This document shows positions 1 to 9,602 of a DNA stretch of 64,000 nt, piece after piece; the stretch's first letter is position 1; each line of letters starts with the position of its first letter. The notes under the pieces are model-generated. The model did no database searches and was not told the DNA's origin. It worked only from the letters and a program-made list of their open reading frames with translations. Where the stretch lies: positions 17,405,048 to 17,469,047 of the forward strand of contig OX442417.1 of the NCBI GenBank assembly GCA_949361645.1. The letters are read 5' to 3'. Position numbers and translations under genes: made by a program. This DNA is from Spongilla lacustris (Eukaryota; Porifera; Demospongiae; Spongillida; Spongillidae).

Positions 1-275
1 TAAAGAGCTACACTATCCGTTTCTCGGTTCGTGAGTTATACGCGGATCGCGTATTTTTAATGATTTCATGATACGGCACAAATCCTATACGAGAGTTACT
101 GCCGTAACTCTCGATAATAATATTATTATTATCAAATAAAACAATCATGCTCTAGGTGAAGCTGGGGGGGTAAATACCCCCCCCCCCCCCCCCCCCCGGT
201 TCCGCCGCCGCTGCTGGTATAAACGCTGTCTGCTTGCTCAACTCATAAGCTGTTTAATTTCTGTTTGTGGCTTAG

Positions 276-1340
276 GCCAAGGACTACGATAAAGAAGGAA
301 CTGGAAAGATAACGTTTCAAGACTTCTCTGAAGTTAGTAAGTGCGTTGTACGAATCTAAATTCAGTAACTGTTGGATACGGGGGTGTGGCAGTATGTTGA
401 TACAACCATCTTGTATGGGCAAACAGGGGCGGATACAGGATTTTATGTTAGGGGGGCATATAGGGATGGGAATGGGGGCGTGCCCCTCCGAACTTGCCAG
501 GGTGTCTGGGAAAGCACAGTAAGCACCATCATCTCCGCCCCAAAACCCTAGCCACTGGTGTTTTTTTTTTTTTTTTGCACTTTTGGAAGTTATAAAACAG
601 GTATTCACAGATACAAATGATTAAAGATACCCATAACAGTCACACTTCACAAATAGCGTCAATTAGAAGCATCCTCCCAGGGTATTTTCGACTATAGCTG
701 TCAATGATAGCATCAATAATATCTTTGTGCACATACAATAACATTAACTCTGTCTTCCCCCATAGTATTGACATTTTTTAAAAATAAATCTCAAAGAGGA
801 ATTAGCTCATCATCACAATTAAACGTGTATAGGTCGTCTGCAACGATAGTCTCTTCATCATCTTTGAAAAGATGCGAAGGAATTAAACATAATGCTCGTA
901 AACCTTGAATAGTTAGATCCGAAAATCGAAGATCTAATTGCTGAATGAGACAATCCAAATATGGAATAAAAACAGCCAATTAAAAATATTCTTTTGGTGA
1001 TCTAGCAGGAACATTGTTCAGCTGTGTTTGATCTACTACTTTCCTGACGGCAATTGAAATTGAAATTCGCAATGTACGAACTGAACACTGACTGAACGAA
1101 TGTACGAACTGAACGCTGAACGAATGTACGAACTGAACGCTGAACGAATGTACGAACTGAACGCTGAACGAATGTACGAACTGAACGCTCAAAAGCACAA
1201 TAGAAAAAGTGCCACGTGTCAGAGGTGATACTTAGCACGTACAACAGGTCTAGCGCCTGCAAGAGTGTGGTGCTGATGACATTCATTACAATGGACAGGA
1301 GGCGTATCCTTATTAGTTATGGGGGGGCATAGGCCGTGTT

Positions 1341-1371
<31 letters not shown>

Positions 1372-1849
1372 CTGTATCCGCCACTGGCAAACAAGGACAT
1401 AAAACGGGTCAAATCAAGTTTTTAAATCGTTGTGTGACATTTTACATCATACGAATTGTGATTGTATTATTATATCACGTGATAACTCCTAAACATTTGG
1501 ACTTGGTCCCGTGACCTCTGGCATGTATGTACCTGCAGTGACTGACTGGATGCTGAAGAGGGACCCCAGGGAGGAGATACTGAAGGCCTTCAAGCTGTTT
1601 GATGATGACAACACAGGCAAGATCAGCCTTAGGAACCTGCGCAGGGTGGCCAGGGAGCTAGGGGAGAACATGTCGGAGGAAGAGCTATAAGGGCGATGAT
1701 CGATGAGTTTGACACAGACCATGACGGGGAAAGTAAGCGAAGAAAAGGGGTGTGGCCATGTGAGCTGTTTGTTAACATGGTTGCTATGGCTACCCTTACT
1801 TGTAGTATCTGAAGAGGACTTCATCGCCATCATGACCGGAGATACATAA
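276..1849 (+). CDS. CETN: Centrin (3' part; frame disrupted)
   Basis: Centrins are EF-hand calcium-binding proteins of centrioles, basal bodies and the nuclear pore/TREX-2 and XPC complexes. Three exons are visible: 276-336 (ends of EF-hand 2, [12 protein letters not shown]), 1539-1732 ([22 protein letters not shown]-hand 3, then [16 protein letters not shown]) and 1806-1849 ([14 protein letters not shown], stop). Splice phases join cleanly (A|TG and A|TA). The N-terminal exons lie before the window. Oddity: in the middle exon the frame reads CTA then TAA at 1688-1690; skipping two bases (1688-1689) restores the centrin reading [14 protein letters not shown]. Apart from this the protein looks well conserved, so it is either a recent pseudogene, an assembly/sequencing error or a polymorphism. 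Family assignment is firm; functionality is uncertain. Confidence 0.85.
424..1386. mobile_element. hAT-like non-autonomous element in centrin intron
   Basis: Ends carry inverted repeats CAGGGGCGGATACAGG (424-439) and its partner CCTGTATCCGCCACTG (1371-1386), the kind of CAGTGGCGGATCCAG terminus common in hAT elements. An 8-base direct repeat ggcaaaca lies at 418-425 and 1386-1393, overlapping the termini by one or two bases, so the exact target duplication is ambiguous. No transposase ORF is visible. Next to the ends are G-rich and C-rich runs (about 1343-1372). It sits wholly inside the intron between centrin exons 336 and 1539. Confidence 0.65.
1084..1190. repeat. 24-base tandem repeat inside the hAT-like element
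   Basis: About four copies of a 24-base unit (gaacgaatgtacgaactgaa plus cgct). Read as protein it gives a periodic 8-residue string, an artefact of the period being divisible by three. Confidence 0.85.
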
Positions 1850-1989
1850 CTGATAAGCCTTACTTCGTCACATTACTCCTTTCTCTGTCGAGACCTTACT
1901 TCCTATCTTCATTGCACTTGGATACTTGATTCTCCCTCTCCCCCCCTCCTCCTCCCCTCTCCTTCCTCCCAGAGGTGCTTAACCTTTCA

Positions 1990-2430
1990 GTGTGTGTGAG
2001 GTGTACAGTATGTGTGTGAGGTGTACAGTATGTGTGTGAGGCGTACAGTATGTGTGTGAGGTGTACAGTATGTGTGTGAAGTGTACAGTATGTGTGTGAG
2101 GCGTACAGTATGTGTGTGAGGTGTACAGTATGTGTGTGAGGTGTACAGTATGTGTGTGAGGTGTACAGTATGTGTGTGAGGTGTACAGTATGTGTGTGAG
2201 GTGTACAGTATGTGTGTGAGGTGTACAGTATGTGTGTGAGGTGTACAGTATGTGTGTGAGGTGTACAGTATGTGTGTGAGGTGTACAGTGTGTGAGGTGT
2301 ACAGTATGTGTGTGAGGTGTACAGTATGTGTGTGAGGTGTACAGTATGTGTGTGAGGTGTACAGTATGTGTGTGAGGTGTACAGTATGTGTGTGAGGTGT
2401 ACAGTATGTGTGTGAGGTGTACAGTGTACA
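1990..2430. repeat. 20-base minisatellite downstream of centrin
   Basis: About 22 copies of gtgtacagtatgtgtgtgag with occasional g-to-c or g-to-a changes and one short copy near 2288. Lies between the centrin stop and the Rab 3' end. No gene here. Confidence 0.95.
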
Positions 2431-2734
2431 TAGCAGAGATCTACACATTGGAAGTAACATGAATCAGCTACATGGTGGGAGGGGGATGGTGGGAGTGTGA
2501 GGGATGGTGGGACTGGAGGTTATATTAATAAACCAGAGGGTCTACTAGTTATGAGAACAGGTCACAGCAGGGCATACAAATTGCTTCACTACTTACAGCA
2601 GTACATATGTGTGAGGCAATTAACTACATTCAGTGCAAATTATTATTACATGCCAGGTAAGTACATGAAAGAATCGTGGTGCCATGTAATGGTTAACAGC
2701 ACCATATTAACAAATGCATGTAACCGTACACACA

Positions 2735-4466
2735 TCAACAGTCACACGTTTCACGAGCGTTTGCTTGTTCTATCACTATGGGGTGCTCATTTGAGCGCTC
2801 AGAGTCACCTGCTGTCTTCATCACAATGTCCCCAATGAACTGATACATCGCCTGCATGTGTGTGTGTGTGTGTACATTGAAATATTTGTACATGTATTTA
2901 GAAAGCGTCTGGGGCCAAGGTACACTACATGAAAGTGGACATGAGGCTAGACATGATGGAGTGCTCCCTAACACCCAAATGAGTGCTCCCTAACACCCAG
3001 GTGCTCACATCATCAACACCAGCTCCAGTCTTGGCACTGACTTCTGCAAACCTCGCTCCATGTGCCTGGGCCTCGGCCTCCCCTACAAATGAAGACACCT
3101 TCCTACTGCCCTCCAGGTCTGCCTTATTGCCCAGCACTATCAGCGGGGGCTTCTCCCAGGCACTAAATGCCTGCATAAAAAGGGGAAACATTAACTCCCA
3201 TCCCTCCCTCCTCCCTCCCTCCCTCCTACCTCCCTCCCTCCTCCCTCCCTCCTCCCTCCCTCCCTCCTACCTCCCTCCCTCCTCCCTCCCTCCTCCCTCC
3301 TCCCTCCCTCCCTCCTCCCTCCCTCCCTCCTCCCTCCCTCCTCCCCTCCCCTCCCTCCCTCCCTCCCTCCTCCCCTCCCCTCCCCTCCCCTCCCCTCCCT
3401 CCTCCCCTCCCTCCCTCCCTCCCTCCCTCCTCCCCTCCCTCCCTCCCTCCTCCCCTCCCTCCCTCCTCCCCTCCCTCCTCCCCTCCCTCCCTCCTCCCCT
3501 CCCTCCTCCCCTCCCTCCCTCCTCCCCTCCCTCCCTCCCTCCCTCCTCCCCTCCCTCCCTCTCACCTCCCTCTCACCTCCCTCCCCCTCCCTCCCTATAA
3601 AATTTTAAAGGTGCTGTTATGAGGAATGGGTCCAACATGAGAGGGGGCATGGTGGGGGAGGGGCAACACACCAGGGGGTTAAAATGTTACGGTAAAGAAG
3701 CCAGCTAACTTCTGTTATGTCCAGTACCCACTTCTTCAGATTAGCAAAGCTTTCGGGATTAGTGATGTCATATACCAGGATGATACCCTGGTGATCAAGC
3801 CGTAAAAGTGACATAAATAACTGACCTGTCACACACACACACACACATGCACACACACATGCTCACACACACATGCACACACACACATGAACACATGCAC
3901 ACACACAGGATGTTGAGCAAATAGGGGCATCTCTTAACTAGCACCTCTTATTTATACTACCAACTTTCTCATAGAGAATGTTTTTATTTACTTGTACATA
4001 CAGCTTTCATGAAACTGAAAATGCACTAACTGATCTATAGAAGCTTTTTGACCCTGTAAGTAAACAATGTATTTGTGTACATGTATATATAGTGAGCTGA
4101 CCGCATGTACATGTAGACTGTAGTTATTGCACACTCGTGCTCATATCACATGGTGCACAGCTACCAGTACTAACCTTGGCGCCTCTGTAGTACCCTCTCC
4201 TTATGCTCCTGTACCGTTCCTGGCCCGCGGTATCCCATAACTGAACTTTGTAGCTTTTTGAGTCGATCGAAATAACGCGGCTCTTGAAATCAAGTCCTGG
4301 CAGCACGCAGTGAATGCTGAGATTTATAACAACGCACCAACATACCCAGAGTATGGACATAGCTGTCGCTGTACGATTGCTGTGTGTACTGGAGTACTAT
4401 GCATGTTTTTCCAACGTTAGAATCTCCTATTATGACGATCTTTACTACTGGGCCAAATGGTTCCAT
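2735..4466 (-). CDS. Rab-family small GTPase (A)
   Basis: Rab GTPases cycle between GDP and GTP and direct vesicle transport. Five exons on the minus strand: 4466-4346, 4296-4175, 3787-3710, 3170-3009, 2851-2735, giving 199 residues from ATG at 4466. All four diagnostic GTP-binding boxes are visible: GDSNVGKT (P-loop), WDTAGQER (G3, Rab type), NKAD (G4) and SAK (G5). The switch region reads [12 protein letters not shown] and the next segment GIILVYDIT, typical of Rabs. It ends in ...ETCDC, a C-x-C-type ending suited to geranylgeranylation and membrane anchoring. TTG at 4481 is an in-frame near-cognate codon, but ATG at 4466 is the natural start. The subfamily could not be fixed; Rab1/8/35-like is possible. 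Intron 3 is filled by a pyrimidine repeat. Confidence 0.9.
3195..3597. repeat. CT-rich (ccctccctcc)n tract in Rab A intron 3
   Basis: About 400 bases of almost pure C/T on the plus strand made of cctccctccc-type units. It fills the intron between Rab exons 3710 and 3170. A homopurine-homopyrimidine mirror tract of this type can form triplex DNA (established for such sequences; not tested here). Confidence 0.9.
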
Positions 4467-4958
4467 CCTTCTCCGTACCAATCAGTCGTTGAGTGCATGC
4501 ATAACACATGTAAGTGTAGTTGTATTCGAATACGAGCGCCCGCCGCCATCATTACGTAAAAGCTAAGATCAACAACTCGTGATGTTTTTCATATCTTTGC
4601 TCACTTACGGTACGTGCCGTCTGTATACATGTCAACTTCATTTGCTCCAGTGCCATTCGGTGGCGGGAGGAGGTGGAGGGTGGTGTGCCTGGGAAGGAGG
4701 TGGAGGAAAGTGTGCCTGGGAAGGAGGGTGGAGGGTAGTGTGCCTGGGGAGGAGGTGGAGGGCCCTATTGTACAAGGATGTTTCACAATCAAGGAAAATC
4801 AAATTAACTGTTAATGCCTCCAAAATGAAGTCAATGTATGTCAACCAAAATGTTATTGGCTTGAAATGAGTGGTCTTCCTATCTTGATTCGGGGGGTTGA
4901 ATTAGATATTTTTTATTATAAAACGTTAGAAATTAATACATGAATGTATATATAATAA
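4467..4958. other. Spacer upstream of Rab A
   Basis: No gene seen. Contains three imperfect copies of a ggaggtggaggg...gtgtgcctggga unit (about 4665-4765) and AT-rich sequence. The Rab A promoter should lie at its left end, but no core element stands out. Confidence 0.6.
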
Positions 4959-7385
4959 TACATGTTAAACACAAATTTCAATATTGAACTAGTAAACTAT
5001 GTAACTATGTATGAGTCAACTATCTAAGTAGAGGTCTGAGACTTTAGCACGGGGACCTGCCCTTGCAAGAAATGCTCTGGCATTCGAGCGCACAAGGGAA
5101 AGGTTTAGTCTCGAATAAATGCTGTCCAGAGTGGTGGAAGTGGAGGAGTTAACCTGAACTGAAAGGCGGGAAGCAAGTTTCTTGAAGGTGTCAGAGGCAA
5201 GTTGGCCCCATGCCCCGAATAAATCGACAACAAGCGGTATGCAGCTCCAGCCTAGTTCTGCACAAATCCCAGAATTTGCTAGTATCTTTCGCTGTTCTGT
5301 GGCAAAAGCTGCAGTGCCTGCTGTGTGTCCCGCTTCGGAAACTATGTCAGGTTTTAGCGGAGACGACACAGATAGGTCGAACGCGGCAGGTTTGCCATTG
5401 AAGCCCCAGTTGTTAACTAGAATGTCTGCTGGTCTAGATTGTTTCTGGTCATGACCAAGACCACTGCCAGCTTCCAGCTTAGGGTTGTATAAGGCTTTCT
5501 TGAAGAGGTGATACAAGGTATCGCGAAGGTTGTTATGACGCGCAATGACATCACTACCTCTCTTGCATGTTAGAGCGTGGTGAGCCTCAAGGGCTTTGGT
5601 AGGGCAAAGGGCACACACAGAGCCGGGCTCACATAACTGAATACCAAGCCACCATTTGATGGCAAACTGACATTCGGATGGTGTTAAATGCAAGCCTAAG
5701 GCCGGTGATGGGGCGACACGCAACCAAGAGCTAGCATGTGGGGATGAGACAGAAAGAAGTCGGGCTCGGTCAGCCAGGGAGCTGCTTTGCAAGAGGGATT
5801 GAAACTGTTTGTCTTCAAGATTCTGTGACAAAACATGTCGATTGGTGTGGATGGAGTCAAAGGTTGATGAAAGAGCTTCATTGGGAGAAACAAGGGCATT
5901 ATAAATATTGATGGCCTCGAGGAGGTATGGTGAATTGATGTGGTCAGAGAAGGAGGCACTAATAGAGCTGATGTATGCAGCAGAGCAATGGAGGAAAACA
6001 GTAAGCTCAGCGTGGCTTGCTTCCAGGCTGGGCAGTTAGGTGACAAGTCAATAGCAGTGCACTCCATGAAACAGGCTCTGACACTATCATCAAATGTAGC
6101 GAGAGCGGATTGAATCAAATTTGGAGGTGTGGTACGTGCAATGTGCGTGACCTTGCAGAAGGCAGCACACTGGCGAAGGAGAGTTAGGGCAATCTGGGGA
6201 TCCTCTAGTTTCTGCAGTTGTTGGTGCAAGATATTAGAAGCCCTGATGGCTGATGATGCAAAGTCTTCACAAAAGCTTTTGTTTCCAATTGGTGACCCAA
6301 GAATGACAAAATTCGGAACATTTGAGCATGTAGTGATAGCATCATGAAAGTCAGGTAGGGGTTTTTTGCAAAAAAGTTCACATTTGCTGAAGTTAGGAAA
6401 TAGGCCAAGGGGGGGCCCCTGATTATTCAAGATAGATAGGGCCTGATCAATGCTAGTCTTGGACCCAGCCAGAGCACCATCGTCCAAGTACCATTTGTTG
6501 AAAGATAGGGACTCACAGGCATTTTCGATTTCAATGATGACAGGGTGAATAACGAGAGAAAATAGAAGGGAGCCAAGTGGATCACCTTGCTGCACACCTG
6601 AGGTAGATGACAGACTGCCCAGTGGATGCCAAAGATTGGTGGGATGGCTGTAGCACCATGACACCCATGGGAGGAGCTCAGGGAAATGGGAGTGGCATTG
6701 ATCGAGTACAGCTTGTCTTGAGACATTGTTAAAGGCATTGCGGAGATCTACCTTTAGGACTACAAAGTCGTCATCTTCCCAATGACGGTCAACACATGCT
6801 CGTAATGAATGGACCATGGTCTCGGCTCCACCTGGGCAAGCTACTCCGAGTTGGTGTGGACTGAAGTAATCAGCAGCCTTGCATTTAACCATGGCGCATA
6901 AACATCTGCTGGTTAATCGACGTAGCACCTCACCTATGGCAATAGGTCTAATGTCACAGTCAAGAGCCTTGGATTTATTGATGGCTATCAGGGAACCTCC
7001 AGCAAGGTGAGTTGCGATTTCTGCTGGGACCTTACCACTGGCCAACAGGTTCACTACACTTAAAAGCACCTTGGCAAGTGAGGTAGGCAGGGTGGCTTCC
7101 AGAGCATCTAGGATGTGTTGAATTCTTAAGCCAGAGGGGCCGCAAGCTGTATCTTTGCTGAAAGAGTGGATAATGGACAAAATGTTGAAGTCAGCAGGAA
7201 GGATGTTAGGTGAGCTCTGAGGTGAGTGATCCATGGGGATAATAGGAGGAGGAGAGTGTGGATGTTTGGATTTCAGAGCCTCCCAGGTCTTGCTACTGTT
7301 AGCGGCAATGCCATTAGAACACAACATCCGACAAGCCTTACCATAAAGACCCTCCTGAGCCAGAGAGAAAGCTGCTTCGGCTTAT
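4959..7385 (-). mobile_element. R2-like non-LTR retrotransposon, copy 1 (damaged)
   Basis: Minus-strand coding remnants carry a reverse transcriptase (KVDLRNAFNNVSR, SGVQQGDPLGSLLFSL, catalytic WYLDDG) followed by a C-terminal restriction-like endonuclease: a zinc knuckle C-x2-C-x7-HH-x3-C (CALC...HHALTC), then RHN, then RPADILV...AAFDLSV, the PD-(D/E)XK-like arrangement of R2-type elements. The readable frame runs from about 7384 to the 6.0 kb region, then shifts; the last part is read from 5831 to the stop near 5016. Cause of the shift: 25 bases present in copy 2 are missing at 6001. The N-terminal part is also absent beyond about 7385, where an in-frame stop and the palindrome begin. It is therefore a non-functional, 5'-truncated copy. 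Confidence 0.85.
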
Positions 7386-7424
7386 AATCAGGTGTGGAAG
7401 AGCTCTTGAAACCTGATTTGATGC

Positions 7425-8354
7425 TTGAACAAACTACGTGCCCATTTTCGCGCTCGATTCGCGCCAATGATTTGGGCAAATTGCAATGTATGGGGAGGCG
7501 GGGATTATAACATTGGCGCGAATCAAGCGGGAAAACGTTGTTCAACTGTATCTCCGTAACGGATGGCATAAAAATTAACTTGACGAACAGAACAAATCGA
7601 TAGGTATAGGACCTCTCTACCTACAAACCGAATTTGAAGCGATTTGATTACTCCTACCGAAAGTTATGGGGGGGGGTTGAATCCAGTGGGGTATTGAACG
7701 TTGCAATACTGACACGGAGCAAGTGCAAGACTCCAAAATGTATTTTACCATAGCGAAATGGTGCAGTATGAAGTGTTGAAAATAGGAAGTTGATAGCGTT
7801 AACTGTTCGGAAGTTATAGCAAATCAAACGTAATGCATTTTTATTATACTTTTTTTATAATACAACCTTTTCTCGTAAACTTTCCCATATATGGGACAGT
7901 TTCCGAGATATTATAAAATAATCGTGTTATAACATTTGAATTGCTGTATCTGCCGAACAATAAAGGCTATCGACTTCTTATTTTCAACACTTCATACTAC
8001 ACCATTGCCCTAGGGTAAAATACATTTTTGTGTCTTGCACTTGCTCAGTACCATCATTGCAACGTTCGATACCCCACCAGGTTCAAACCCAACATAACTT
8101 TCTGTAGGAGTAATCAAATCGCTTCAAATTCGGTTTGTAGGTAGAGAGGTTCTATATCTATCGATTTGTTCCGTTCGTTAATTTTTATGCCATCCGTTAC
8201 GGAGATATAGTTGAACAAACTATACGTTCACTTTTTCCCGCTCGATACGCGGCAATAATATAATCACTACCTCCCATACTTTGAGCGGGACGCGATTTGC
8301 CCAAATCATCGGCGCGAATCGAGCGGGAAAATGTGCACGCACGTAGTTTGTTCA
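7425..8354. mobile_element. 930-base near-perfect palindrome (foldback-type element)
   Basis: The left arm (from ttgaacaaactacgtgc at 7425) is repeated inverted in the right arm (ending acgtagtttgttca at 8354). The two arms meet at the self-complementary centre cccatatatggg (7884-7895) with no spacer, so each arm is about 465 bases. Landmarks present in both arms include gcgcgaatc-agcgggaaaa, gatggcataaaaatt, cgatttgattactcctac and cttcatactacacca. Differences between arms are scattered. No ORF of note. This suggests a foldback element or an inverted duplication; the family is not identified. Confidence 0.85.
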
Positions 8355-8493
8355 TAGATAATAGAGTGTACTCTATTATCTATGGTTTGTTCAACTATAT
8401 CTCCGTAATGGATGGCATAAAAATAAACGAACAGAACAAATCGATAGATATAGGACCTCTCTACCTATTTGAAGCGATTTGATTACTCCTACA
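8355..8493. repeat. Short hairpin plus third partial palindrome arm
   Basis: Directly after the large palindrome lies a perfect small hairpin (about 8354-8383, atagataatagagtg and its complement) and then a 110-base partial third copy of the arm in left-arm orientation, from ttgttcaactatatctccgt to gatttgattactcctac, with a 15-20 base internal deletion relative to 7530-7657. Confidence 0.8.
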
Positions 8494-8795
8494 GATACAG
8501 AAACTGATATCGATCATGAGTCTGAGATACATAACATGCAGTGATGCAAACAGTGCGCTTGCTATCTAAATACTTGTAATTAACCATGCATTGTGCTTCA
8601 GCATGACACACGCCTCCAAACGTTGAGGGAGAAGGTTCCATCTCTGGCGCTGTTAAATCAGCTTAGCTCGCGAAAACACCCGCTCGGACAGAGCTGAAGT
8701 ATGAATCTTTAATAAATTGTTTAATAATATCATAATGTTTTGTGGTTAGCCATGAATTTTTAATAAAAATTGGTTAATAACATCAATTTATCCGA

Positions 8796-9404
8796 CCTGG
8801 CAGGCCGGCTAGTCTCGTACCCAGACCCAAATGTACGTAACGATGATTATCGCTTACAGTATAACATCGACAAGTCGATCGAAGTTGTTCTGGTGCGCCG
8901 GAATGTTGGCGCTCCAATCAGAATCGAGAGCCCGCGTGACGTCACGGTAATTAGATTCCAATAGCATTCCACACTACAGAGAGTAGCCTGGTGCTTGATC
9001 GTGCGTGCGCGGCTAAGGTTGTGATATATGGACACGTGTCTAAAACGAAGGGAAAGCCATTTCAATATGGAAGGAGTCATTACGAAGTACGTCTAATATC
9101 TGTCGTGAATCGCTTTCCAGCCCATCGCGTTCACCACTCTGAGAGTGTCATTGCGGTGGTAGCCTTTTCTCTCCGTAGCTTAAGCAAGACAGATATACTT
9201 TAACAAAACTCACGTTTTATCGTGCTGACGTAGCCGTTGCTATGACAACCCTAATTATCGAACATTCCAATTACATTCCCAAGAACAACTTTCTTCGACT
9301 TGTTGGCCAGACCCTATGTACGCTGTATTATACTGTAAGCGATAATGCTTACGTACGTTTGGGCCTGGGTACGAGACTACTCAGGCCGGCCGGTCACAGG
9401 CCTG
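8796..9404. mobile_element. Terminal-inverted-repeat element (MITE-like)
   Basis: Left arm (cctggcaggccggctagtct then cgtacccagacccaaatgtacg, about 8796-8915) recurs inverted and diverged at about 9285-9404 (cgtacgtttgggcctgggta then cgagactactcaggccggcc). The arms are about 120 bases around an unrelated core without a coding frame. It is a non-autonomous DNA element of unassigned superfamily. The bases 8494-8795 and 9405-9602 flanking it hold AT-rich sequence and no gene. Confidence 0.7.
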
Positions 9405-9602
9405 ACTTTCGGCAACCCTGCACGTGATGTATCTTGGGGAGATGTGAAGCCCTCATGGTTTGAGGTAGTTTAGGTCTTCGCGCGTACCATTACGTCATTG
9501 TAAAAGCTTGCTATTAATAAAATAAAATTCGGTTATTAACCGCATTTAATATATACGCACAATTGAAAGATGTATATACAATTATACATTAAACATTAGC
9601 TT

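Noticed and set aside
4467..4481. Upstream TTG start for Rab A
   Set aside because: Near-cognate codon only; ATG at 4466 begins a normal Rab N-terminus.
8770..9427. Several 60-75 codon frames
   Set aside because: Lie in the inverted-repeat element, no start context or similarity.
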